Source of the DNA: Cucumis sativus
Lineage: Eukaryota > Streptophyta > Magnoliopsida > Cucurbitales > Cucurbitaceae
NCBI RefSeq assembly: GCF_000004075.3
Contig: NC_026656.2
Coordinates: 806,001 to 870,000 of the forward strand
Length of the DNA: 64,000 bases
Direction: 5' to 3'
Every line of letters begins with the position of its first letter. The stretch's first letter is position 1. Below the pieces are notes generated by a model, which saw nothing but the letters and a program-made list of their open reading frames with translations, was not told where the DNA came from and did not search any database. The position numbers and the translations under genes were made by a program. Below are positions 45,029 to 56,401 of this stretch, in pieces.

Positions 45029-48000
45029 ATGTCTCAGGACAGTCTAAGCTCAAGAATTTACAAATCATTTCTGACCTGTAACGATCCTAAAGGCATAGTT
45101 GATAAGAGCACCGTCAGAAAAAAGAAAGCTCCATCAAAAATGGAGAAACGTAACAAAAACCGGAGAGCTAGTAAGAACTTGTATGAATTTTCGGATTGTA
45201 GGTTAGGAAGAGAGAGAACAGCAATCAAAGAAGTAAGAGATGAATTCAGTAGTTCATCCTCATCTCAACTCATGGAAGTGTCCAGAGGAGCTCAGAAGCT
45301 GAATCGGACAATTGATTTATGGTCTAATGGGATGAAATATGATACACAATCTGACCAAATTGCAAGAGATTTGTTTGAAGGAGCTCTTGATTTGCAGCAG
45401 TCCTTGGTCATTCTAGGGAAATTGCAGGAAGCTTCGAGGTATATGACTGAGATGAAGAAAAATGAACGGACGGAAAGGAAAACAAATGGGAATATGGGCA
45501 TGGAGAGAACAGGCTTCAACCGAAATGAATTTCATAAACCCCAGCTTTCAGCCGATTATTCTTATGGAGATGGTGCTGAGGAACTAAAGAAGATGATTCG
45601 AGATCGCCTTGCAAGACAACTCATCTTCCCGAATTCAACAAACGTAGCTGAAAGAATCACCTTTCCTGAAAGTAGTATGGAAAGCTCAGCTTCAGATTTC
45701 GCATCCACAAGCTCTAGCCAATCTTCAATGATGTACAACACTGCTACAAATCCAGCAAAGAAGGGTAATGGCAAAAATCTGATTGCCAAGCTAATGGGAC
45801 TAGAACCTCAATCAAGCCAAATGTATGAAAATCTACACAAACGGTTTCTTGATGAGAAAATTTCAGATCGTCAGAGGCCCGAATTTAGCATGAAGGTGGC
45901 AGAGACAAAGAAACCAAAGTCTGCTATACACAAGATATCTCAGAAAACTTCAGAGTCAAATCTTAACACCCAGCAATCCAAAGGCATTCTTAAACATCCT
46001 GCAAATGAAGTGAATGACTATTTCAATTATTCCAGCTACAGCCGGTCAAGAGAAGAGCCAACCCATGCTGCCCAGCCAATTGTACTTTTAAAACCTGTGC
46101 GTGTTTCACAGGTTGAATGGGAAGAACGTCAAGCACAAGTATTCGAGGAAGAAGAAGCATTGAACAAGAAAAAGTTCATGAAACTGAAGATGAAAGAAAA
46201 GTATGATCAGCAAAAGGATGACAATAAAGTAGAAGCTTTATGTTCCAAAAAAGTGTTTGGGTCAATTGGGGCTGAAGAGACTGCAATCTCAAGGATTTAT
46301 CATAGAAAAGTAGCTCAGAACCCAAAAGAAGATGATTGGAAACCAAAAGAATGTATCAACGTTATCAAGCCCAAAAAAAGGATTTCACACATTCTACTCG
46401 ATCAAAATTTCCAGAAGAAAGAAGCAACTGATAAGAAAGGTTTTGATTCACAGAAAGATAATGTGGCTAGAAAAAATCTACTTGTGAAAGCTAAGATTGC
46501 GCCAAAATTTCAGGATGAAGTACAGGGATCCCTTAGCAAACTTCAACGCAAACGAAATGTCATAGAGGAACCTATCCCTCATGACTCTACTCCTACATCA
46601 GACACTGCCCACGAGTGCAGTCCATTCAGCATGAATCAAGCAATTGCAGAAAAGGTCATCAACGAGGTTTTGGTAGAGAAGTCACCAGTAAGTCCAAAAA
46701 CATTTCATTTCTCATATTCCCATGCTATCACATGCCATCTTATTTATCCTGTTATTGTTTGGGAAGAAGATTATTGAGGAGTGAATGCAAAAACTGATTA
46801 GTTAGAAGCTCCGAAAATTTGATTGGAGATGAGGAACAGAATTTTAGCATGTGGAGAGAATTAAAACTTGTGACATTTTCTTTCTGCAGGCAATTAACTT
46901 TGGAGGCAAAAACAGTCTTAAGAAGCCTGATCAAACATATTCTCCAGCATCCTTATTAGATATGAAGAAAAAAGGCGGTAGCTCCCGATATCAAACATGT
47001 GGTAAATCTCCTAACTAATAAAACTAGAACAGCTAGAGCAGAACCTGGTTGTTGGCCATGCTCACTATTGCAAGTCAAACTAAGATCTGCACAAAAATCT
47101 CAAAATATTTTATTTTATACAAATGTAAAGCATTTAAGATATGAAAAGTTTCTGATTTCAAATTGATCCATAAGCATCAATAGCTATAGAAATAAGTAAG
47201 TGTAAAGAGTAGCTATTGGGATGGAGAAAACTCAGTGGTATTATGGATAGAATGTCGGTATACCTTTGAAAAAAAAAAAGAAATAAACATCATATGGTAA
47301 CATTTTAGTCCCATGTTACCACAAATAAATTCCAATAATTCATACAACTAGCAACATTTATTATTTTTGCTAATAATAGAAGGAATAAAGTCTTCCTTGA
47401 TGAAGAGGAGTGAAACAACATATAGTGATGTTGTAAAAAGTGAAATATCTTCATCTCCATTTTAAGATAAAAACGTGCAATTGGGGCTTCAATTCTAAAT
47501 CAAGAGTGACAAATGTCCTTCAGTTCTATCTAATTAATTTTAATCAGCTGCTGTTTTTCTGCCTATTCTCAGTGTCGAGACATAAATTTACTTTAAGCAT
47601 GCTTTCGTCGTTAAGATCAAGATGCTCATGAATTCATTTTTCTTTTTCCACATTACAGATCACTGTAGCGAAAGCCAGAGTTCTCTCATTCACTCATGCC
47701 GCAAACCAGAAAGCTCGAAGTACATAGACCATGAAATATCAGTTACCAAACCTGTATCTACCCCGAGAACTCCGATTTCGATCAATTCACCGCCTGACAG
47801 TCACACGAATGAGCTCAACCATCTGAATGCGAATGGTAACGAACATTCTGCATCAACTTTGCAAACCATAAACATACATTCATCAGTTTCATTTCAACTA
47901 ACCAAACAATTCTTGAAGATTAATCAGTTGTTTAACTTACATCAAATATAGGGAGTTCGAGATTATGGGTTTCGCCGGAGGAATTGCCGGCGAATGCCTG

Positions 48001-48172
48001 TGACGGCGTGGAATCTTTGAGGAATTACAGAAAAATCAATGAAGCAACAAACGGAATATTTGGTTTAAGCTGCCGGTGGCCGGTTCGAGAATCGATGAAA
48101 GAAGTAGAGGAAGTTGTGGAAGATCTGGAGGAGAGAATATTAGTTGGATTGATTCATGAGGTTTTTGCATGA
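45029..48172 (+). CDS. DUF3741 / TRM-family-like protein with an IAKLMGLE motif
   Basis: Exons 45029-46687, 46890-47001, 47659-47835 and 47952-48172 join to 722 residues. IARDLFEGALDLQQSLVILG (111-130) is the DUF3741 pattern, and NLIAKLMGLE (250-259) is the VARLMGL-type motif of TRM (TON1 Recruiting Motif) and LONGIFOLIA-like proteins. The end, EEVVEDLEERILVGLIHEVF, resembles the C-terminal TRM motif that binds TON1. TRM proteins bring the TON1-TRM-PP2A complex to microtubules and set division planes and cell shape. Most of the chain is hydrophilic, Lys/Glu- and Ser-rich, probably disordered. I could not see a full DUF4378 domain, which many relatives have. In-frame TAA at 45023 fixes the start. 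Family is likely; the exact member and function are not known. Confidence 0.82.
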
Positions 48173-50090
48173 GCTTTGTTTGTTCTTCTTCTTCAACTTC
48201 TCACTTTTTCTTTTCCAATTGAGATATTATTATATCAAATTGTATAATAAAATTTAAATATAGGCTTAAAATATTTTTTAAATTTTCTTTAGTATATTTT
48301 AAATTTTGTTTATTTGCAAATATTTTTGTGTAATTTAATCATTTATGTTTAATATATTAAAAAAATCCTTCCTTCAATAATTAATTATATCAAAATTAAG
48401 ATTGAAGATTTGCTTATTCATTTCTTGTACAATTATTTTTCTTTTGAATATTAATATATTTATTTAACCTTTTGTAATTTTTCTTTCTTTTATTTTTAGA
48501 TTTGTTTGGGTACAAAAATTTAGATTATATTCATTTTCTTGTAAGTTTTTTTTGCCTTATTAGAACATACGTTTAAGTTTTTAAAAATAGGCTTAATTTT
48601 ATTTGACATATTTAGATAACAAACGAGAAACTAACGTCCATGTTTAAAATTGAGTTTAAATGGTGGTCTGTATCTTGGTCGGCTAATAGTTTAAATGATC
48701 CAAAAAAAAAAAAAAATGATCGACGATTGTTTAACACATCTATAGCCATTTTCAAATCATGAATCCACCTTGAAATTCAAACCATTCACTCTCTATTATT
48801 TGCATTAATTGTCATCGTATTTGTATCACCTCATTTTTTTTTATTATTATTTTTATAAGTGATATAATATATCGTCAAAAAAAAACACATTGGCCTACCT
48901 AAAGTCAAGGTCACAACAATAGAAAACTATACTAGATCGTTTGACATGTCAAGAAAGTCTTTAATGTTCACTAAAAATTTAGACTCGTTGGCATTTTGTC
49001 ATAAAATGACAATTGTGCACCAAATGTGTTGAACATTTTAGATGATATTTACATCCTAATTGTTTTAACTTATTAAGTAGCTAAAATACGTGTAATTAAG
49101 ATATACATTTTTCTTGAAGATAGAGATTAACTCACTTTTAGTTGCTTTAGCAAACGTGGTGATGCAGCCTAAATACTTGCTAATCCATTCATTCAATCCC
49201 TCCATCGAATTTGTAGCATCCAATTCGGATGTAAAAACGTTAGGTAGGAGATTAAGTTGAGTCTAGTATTTGATTAGTTGTTTTAAAATATTGCTTTTAT
49301 TTAAGAATATGATTGGATTTTAACACCTTTTTTTTCTTAAATAAAATTAATTTTAGTGTTGTATTAGTTAAAACGTGAGATTTTAATGGATGAAAAGTTT
49401 TAATTTTTAATATGCAACTAACTATATTCAAACTAACGAGCCTTCTAATCAAAGTACACATATTTCATTGGTTAGAAAATATATTTTAAACTAATTGATA
49501 AATCGTATGTAATTTCGAATTAGACACTCTTGATAGTTTGTGAGTTAGACTCGTCTTCTTACCTATAGGTTCACGTCCAATCGAAGAAGGACTAAGGCAT
49601 TCCCTCTCTTAGTCTTTTTTCATTCACCACGAATGTCGATTACACTATCGTTATTCGTATGTTAAACAGGGAGACAGAAAACCTAACAAGTGTTAAATTA
49701 GTGGCTACAGTGATTTTCAACATTGCAGCATTATTGACTTTAAAACGTTGATAAATCTATCGTGAAGTTGCAATAACTAATGACATTCTAAAGCAATGGT
49801 GGGAAGGCTTTCTTAGTTGGTTGATACGACTTGCCGAATGGGACAAACTTTGTTTTGCTTTGTTGTTGATGTTATTTTTGTAATTTTAAAAACAAAAAAA
49901 GTGTAAACATTTGTTTGCAAAATGGAATTGTGCAATAACAATAAATATCGATAGTTTCAAAGGAAAAAGAACCCAAAAGGAGAGAAGATTATTGACAGCT
50001 CACAAACTACTTATTGACAGCAGAATTCTGTCCTCAAAGATCAAACAACTGACCGAATTACCAATCCAACAATGCCAATTCATACTTTCC
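48173..50090. other. Intergenic region between TRM-like and COV1-like genes
   Basis: AT-rich with no supported gene. Runs of A (48700-48715) and decayed repeats were noted, but no transposon ends could be placed. Confidence 0.5.
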
Positions 50091-50093
50091 TCC

Positions 50094-50418
50094 ATGAGTT
50101 TCCACTATTCATTTCAATTTGATTCAATTCTTCAATCCCACTTCCCACTTCCCACTTCAGCTTTTCAATCTTCCACAAAATTCATTACTTCCAGAATTTC
50201 AAGTTTGGAATCTCAAAAAGCTACAAGATTAAGCTACAAATATTGTGGAGGAAGATCTCGAATAGTTCTTTCTTCTCTGGAAAATTGCTTTTCTTCAGCT
50301 TATTCTCCGATTTTGACACTGTTCTTACCGCTTTTTGGAGGGAATTAGGGTTAGGGTTTTTTTTTTTTTCCTTCTGAAAGAATAGACAAAAGGGTGTTGC
50401 TCTGTTAGTGTGGTCGTC
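50094..50418 (+). promoter_or_regulatory. Probable leader of COV1-like gene with upstream open frame and telo-box
   Basis: ATG at 50094 opens 84 codons ending at 50348, directly before the COV1-like ATG. TTAGGGTTAGGGTTT at 50345-50359 is a double telo-box motif. Whether the open frame is in the mRNA is unknown. Its Ser-rich, acid-poor start resembles a transit peptide, so a separate small gene is an alternative. Confidence 0.35.
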
Positions 50419-53400
50419 ATGGGTGATGAGAAATCGGCTATTGCCATGGCGAGCAGAGAACGAGATCGAGAGCTTCTTATTCCCGTTGCGGAGTCCGCTA
50501 TTGATGAGGCATCTGCTAAACCTTCGTCGTCTTCCTCCTCGTCTCATCATTCTGGCAGAGAGGTATAATTTAGGCTGTCCATGCTTCATTTTTAACTGGT
50601 TGTTAGATTCGCCGACAACGTTTTTAGTTTAGCGCTCGGTAAATTTGCTATGGGTTTCTTTGTGTCAGAGCAAAGCATATGGGTACTTTTAACACAACTT
50701 GCCTCGTCTTACTAATTCTTGATCAATTCGTTCAGAAAATGGATGAATTATCTTTGCCCTAGAACTTCGTTTGACGAAATTGATTGATGTTGGTTTTGTT
50801 TCAATTCCTAGCAGCAATTGAATATTTCAAATCAATATTAAATTTCAGTATGTTCTTCTTGATTAGAATATTCACTGGGGCAATTTGAATTTATTAGGTT
50901 TTATGTTTTTTTCGTGGCTATGCATTTTTCTTTCTTATTATCTGCCTGACCAGTCTGTTCAATACTGGTTTTAGACATTTTCCAAGGTTGTTAGAAGCTG
51001 GGCCTCTAAGAAGTTCATGACTGGATGGTGAGCTCTTCTTTCTCTTTAGTTTATGTCATGTCATATTAGCTTGTTTGGTATCTTGATATCTATTGAAGTG
51101 GATTATCCTTCGTCTTACAGACATTGCAGCAGTCTGTTATATATCATTGGATCAGTTTTATGCACATGTCAATGCATTGTTTTATTCCTCTGTCATAACT
51201 CATAACAATAGCACTATGATTGCACGCTACCTGATCTCTATTGGCGAGCATCTTCATATCACATAATTTATCTTAGTTACTTTTCATGTACTTTACCTTG
51301 GCTTTCGCTTAACTAAATTTTCTACTATTGCCCATGGGTTGATGCTCCAAACAATTTCATATTATTATTAAATTTAGCTGGTTTATGTGTTTCCTTTGGT
51401 GGTCACCAGCTATAGAATAGTGGTTTAGCAGTTGTCCAAGTGTATTGATGCTGTTTGGCAATAATTGAAGGTGTAGGGTATCTAGGCTGAACGTGGGAGA
51501 AAATCTTCATGTTTTGGAAAATTGTAACGTCATAGAGTTTAATTTATTGGTCGGTGAAGAGACCATGAACCATTTGTTCAAGTAACGTTCTGAAGCATGT
51601 TTCTACATTTCTGGAATTTTCTGATTTCTCTCAATTGGCCGTTCAAGTAACATCTGTCTTTTGAAGTCAGGTTATGCTTGGAAGTGATTATGAAATGGTT
51701 AAAATCACTTTTGTCATTTTAAAAAATGAAACATGTTTTTAAGCCTTCAAAGTTAATTTTAATGGTATAAAAATTACATTTAGAAGTGTAAGATTTAATA
51801 TTATTTAATTTTGAGGGATTACACGTGTGATTTGTATGATTTTCAGAATGAAAAAAGTGACTTTGACAATTGAAAAATTACTGTCAAACATGCACTTAAT
51901 GTCCTGAGGGTTAAGCTTCCTTCTTTAAGGGATCTTTCCTAAGGCTAACAATAAATGCTTGTGCTTAATGACTAAATTTTGACTATATACATAAAATGAA
52001 TTTTTTTCTCCATTACTAATCATTAGTCCAAAATTCTTGTTAACTCTTGCTCTCGATAACGGTCACAGTCACGGATATGAATGATCATTTCTAGTCTAGT
52101 TCTTTCTCTTTCCCAATTAGAAATTAAACTTGTATAATTGAAGTTATTTTTTGGACAATGGCAAGGTGGCGAACTAGTCATGCCTAGTTCCACCAATTTT
52201 TCTGTCTTGTCTAGTGTTGTACTTTCACTGCCTATTTCTGCATTTTTTTTGTTTTGATAAGATGCTTATCTCTGCATTCATGCTTCAATTTTCTAAAATA
52301 AAATGCTTCCTGCAGTGTCATCCTTTTTCCTATAGCAATAACATTCTACATAACATGGTGGTTTATTCGTTTTGTGGATGGATTCTTCTCTCCAATCTAT
52401 GCACATCTTGGAATTAATATCTTTGGTAAGCAATTATTTCGTCTTTTGTTCTCCTGTGTATGGTATTTATTTGACATGTTTAATACACTAACTTGTGGTT
52501 GGTGTCACTTCATGTTTGGGATTTCCCCTTGCTAGTTTCCTTCTTTATCCTAACACAGCATACAGATAATCTATGCAGTTAGGGTGCCATGTGCTTGAAT
52601 AAGACTCTTAGCTTTCTGATTTACAACGATGGCTTGATTACTCTTGCAAATATTCTTATATTTAACAAGCAACTAATATTTTTGAGATGCAATTCCTTTC
52701 GTCCACAATTTTTAACAAAATGCTTGGATGTACTTTAAGGATAAGCTAGCCTTGATGGTAAGAGATTGAGATGTTTTGAGACTTCCTTTTCAAGGTCTTA
52801 GGTTCCCCTACAGATTACCTAGAAAGCTTAATTTAAAACCTTTTTGCCTGTTGGAGGCTTGGAGCTAGTCTTTTGGTGATTGCAGTTTTCCTGGGGACAA
52901 GTTGGGATGGATTAAGAGCACAACTCAAGGAGTATGCCCCCCCCCCCCCCCCCCCAATTATTCTAAACACATGTTTAGATGTTCAGAACCATACTGAAAT
53001 TTTTGTACCAGATAAATCTCAGGAATTTACTGCTTTTCTTGGTGTTTACCTTCTGAGTCTTTCATTTCTCAAGAATATCAGATCATAATACTCTGATTAT
53101 CTACTTGCAACTTGCCTCATATGTATTGTATGTCTCTTCTAATTCAAGTTGGCCGTCGTTTTTTGTTCTTGCATCTTGAATAGGTCTTGGATTTGTAACT
53201 TCCATTACATTCATCTTCCTGGTCGGTGTGTTTATGTCCTCTTGGTTGGGAGCATCTGTTCTGGGCCTTGGGGAGTGGTTTATCAAGAGGATGCCATTTG
53301 TGCGTCATATCTACAATGCTTCTAAGCAAATTAGTTCTGCAATATCATCAGGTGGTTATTGATTATTTGTAGTTACCCTTATTTGGTTGCTTGATTTCTG

Positions 53401-54567
53401 TCAGTTAATTGTTTTATTTTTATAATCAGACCAAAACTCACAGGCCTTCAAGGAAGTAGCTATCATAAGACATCCTCGTATTGGCGAATATGCATTTGGT
53501 TTCATCACTTCGTCCGTAGTTCTCCAGGTAAACTGAAAGCAAACAAAATCTGATATCTTCTTTTGAAAATATCAATTTATTCATTAAATCAATTAGAATT
53601 TTAAACTTTAGACCTTTGTTCTGAAAACTATTACACACTTGATTACAACTTTTTCTCTAATTTTGTGTTAATTCTCAGCATTTAAAAATGTCTTTTACAT
53701 GTTGGAAAATTATGTATTCACAGTTTTAAAGCAGACCCCTAGTGAAGGGTCTAAATTGATTGTGTGAAAATTTTATTGATACAATTATTAGCTTGAGGTT
53801 TTAATGGATTAAATCTACAAAAAATTGTGGTGGGGGCGTTCTTGAGCAGTAGTGCTCAGCTCAGACTTTGGAAAATGCATTTGCTTACTCCTCTCACCTA
53901 AGTAAACTTGATTATCTGACCCTTCTTTTTTGAGGCAGAGCTATTCTGGGGAGGAGGAGCTATGCTGTGTCTATGTTCCAACAAACCATCTCTATATTGG
54001 CGACGTTTTCTTGGTTCATACCAAAGATGTTATTAGACCAAATTTATCAGTTCGAGAAGGAATTGGTGAGGCTTCCATTTCACTTTTTTCTTGCTTGCAT
54101 AAATTTCCCTATATGCTACTGTCAAGTCCAATATAACCGAACTGAACTGTCATTTCCGGGGCTTCATAGAGTTGGTATTCCTATTCTCGGTTACATTACA
54201 TTTCAACACTATTGCGTGGTTTGAGCAAGTTCTTGTGACAGAATACAAATAGGTTAGATAAGAATTGTACTCGAGGTTAGAGTTGGGATTAATTCATTGA
54301 TACATGGAAAATGCTGAAAGTTTCCCTCATATTCTCAAAACTGAAATGTTGATGGGAAATAAAGAACTGAATTTTTGTGTGTGTGTATATGTGTGTGTGT
54401 GTGTGATGAACCATATTCTCACTGGAGATCAGTCATAATTCTGTCATTATTTTTGCGATTTTATTGCAGAAATCGTCGTCTCCGGAGGAATGTCAATGCC
54501 CCAGATACTTTCAACAATGAATTCCGAGATTATGACCATAGACAGAAGTAGACTTGAGAGAAGTTAA
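50419..54567 (+). CDS. COV1-like (LIKE-COV) DUF502 membrane protein
   Basis: Exons 50419-50562, 50975-51027, 52316-52425, 53184-53351, 53430-53527, 53939-54065 and 54470-54567 join to 265 residues (COV1 is 268 as I recall). After a hydrophilic, Ser-rich N-terminus come two clear membrane segments: VILFPIAITFYITWWFIRF (about 66-84), and a second starting LGFVTSITFIFLVGVFMSSW (about 103-122). The soluble part carries conserved DUF502 text: KRMPFVRHIYNASKQISSAI, RHPRIGEYAFGFITS, CVYVPTNHLYIGDVFLV and VVSGGMSMPQ. CONTINUOUS VASCULAR RING proteins are Golgi/trans-Golgi membrane proteins that limit vascular tissue growth and are needed for myrosin-cell vacuole traffic. Intron 3 contains a 19-C run and a SINE-like stretch. 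No residue looks damaged. Confidence 0.95.
52738..52900 (+). mobile_element. SINE-like sequence in COV1-like intron 3
   Basis: 'ataagctagccttgatggta' resembles the A-box head of cucurbit SINEs that I remember, followed by 'aaggtcttaggttcccctac' in the B-box position and 'gattacctagaaagcttaat'. The match is loose and ends are not defined. Confidence 0.4.
52937..52955 (+). repeat. Poly-C run (19 C) in COV1-like intron 3
   Basis: Nineteen consecutive C bases, the second long C run in this window. It lies a few tens of bases downstream of the SINE-like sequence. Confidence 0.85.
54378..54405. repeat. GT microsatellite in COV1-like intron 6
   Basis: An interrupted GT run ('gtgtgtgtatatgtgtgtgt' and on) about 65 bases before the last exon. 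Confidence 0.8.
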
Positions 54568-56401
54568 GAATTGGGATATTAGGTTATTAGTAGCAGCAAC
54601 ATCTGCATATCCTCTTCTTCACCTTCGGATTCGAACCGACTACGCGACAAACCATCATCTGGGTAAGTGTAAGTGCAAGGCCGATATTGTTGCATCCCAG
54701 TGGTTAATTTCATGGCAGTGTGATTTGTGAACTGAGTTACCTTGTGAGAGTCTATCATTTTGATAGTTCAATATAGTTTAGTTTATTACATGGTCTTGAG
54801 AGGACTTCTGAAGAGTTGGATTTCTTTGTCATTGCTTACTCTTCTTTACTAAAATCAGTTCATTTATATTGATTCATGAAATAGTTTTGTACATGTTCGT
54901 GTTAAAGATTCATAAAAAAAAATATTCATTTAACATCAATTCTTGTTTATTTTGTGTTGTGACGTTTCATCCCGTAGGTGAGAGGTTCGATCTCCCCCGT
55001 TAAAAAAACCATGTCATCATGATATGTTTGGTTGGTGGCAGTGGAGCTATTCTTTTTTATTTAAATATTTAATTTCAATTGTAGTTCCAAGAATTGTATA
55101 AAATTGAAATTTTAACTAAAATTAAACAAGAACATTGGATGAGTAAAAAAGACAAATTCAACAGGTTAAGTATAATGGACGAAAAGGAAAAATACACTTT
55201 GAAATTATTGTTCGAAATGGAATTTTGTAACTCAAATTGGACAAGAACAAATTTTGTTTAGAATTGGAATTGTATGCTAAAAAGAAAACAATTCAATTCG
55301 AATAAGATTTAATAACTTAAACCAATATAGAAGAACTTCCAAGTTTGAAAGATACCATTAGATTTCAATTTGAACTACTAATGGCGTAAGGGGAATAAGA
55401 GGAAAAAGATAATAGTGTTAAAATGTTGGATGGGCTGCCGTTTGAATAGACATCAATTCTACCATTTTGATTTTAACGTTGTTCACAAAGTTCGGGAAAG
55501 CTCTTTAATTTTTCGTAATTTTGCATATGTATTTATTTATGATTTTGACCCTAGGGTTTAGAGAAATGCACAAATAAACTCTTTGACCTAGTAGCGTCGT
55601 ATAATATTTGTTCTTCTTTTACCATTAGATGTAGCTAACACATTGTTAGTGAACCACATATATCTGCGTGTCAATATTTTGTAATCGTTTTGTTTCACCA
55701 AAAGGAAAATAGTCTAGCAAAGCTCAACAATAATATCATACAACCTTACATCTACTATGACATTGTCGACATTGACCACGTCCCTAACAAGAGTCAGGGG
55801 ACGAGCATTATAGATGGTCACTTACCATCAACTTCAGTAGGTAAGTAATTCTATTTGTCCTTAGGTGAGCAACATTGAAGCATCCTTGACTTGGTATCAC
55901 ACCAATACAAATACTCTTGCATGTTAGCTCCACTCCAACAACCTGTTCAAACCAAAGGATTAGAGGAGTGAGAAGACCAATAGCACAATAGCAAAATGTT
56001 AAGGACTAAAATGAACATTTCAAAGGTTAAAATATATGCGATAAAAGAATCGAACATCTAACTTTAAATTCGATAGAATATGACTTACATCACCTCCAGT
56101 CGTTTCGTACAAAAAAAAATTAACATAAGTTATATATATATATATATATATTTTAAAATTGAAGGGACTAAAATGAAATAAACTCAAAAGTGGGTACTAA
56201 AATGAAATTTTAAAACTTTGCTTATTACAAGAAGAAAGAAAGGCGGGTGAGGAATTGTCATAAAAAAACTCGATGCCGTCAAAGAGGCAGTGAAATTTGG
56301 AGTTATGGGTTTCTCATCTTCATTACTCTTTTCCTCCCCTATTCTTCCCTGCACCCACTTCTTCTTCCTATAGATTTTCCTCTCTCTGAATCCCTTTCAC
56401 C
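54568..56401. other. COV1-like 3' region and intergenic DNA
   Basis: Likely 3' UTR to about 54900, then AT-rich sequence. A weak B-box-like 'gagaggttcgatctcccccg' lies near 54980-55000. A more balanced island at about 55740-55960 has no recognisable domain. A TA microsatellite is near 56131-56151. The last 150 bases are probably the leader of the next gene. Confidence 0.5.

Noticed and set aside
52873-53088. Open frame across the poly-C run in COV1-like intron 3
   Set aside because: The frame exists because CCC codons have no stops; it lies wholly inside an intron of a well-supported gene.
54975-55005. B-box-like 'gagaggttcgatctcccccg', possible tRNA gene or SINE
   Set aside because: No A box at the right distance and no paired stems; too little for a call.
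56131-56151. TA run as a TATA box of the Mpv17-like gene
   Set aside because: It is a simple TA microsatellite; the position about 250 bases before the ATG does not single it out as a core promoter.
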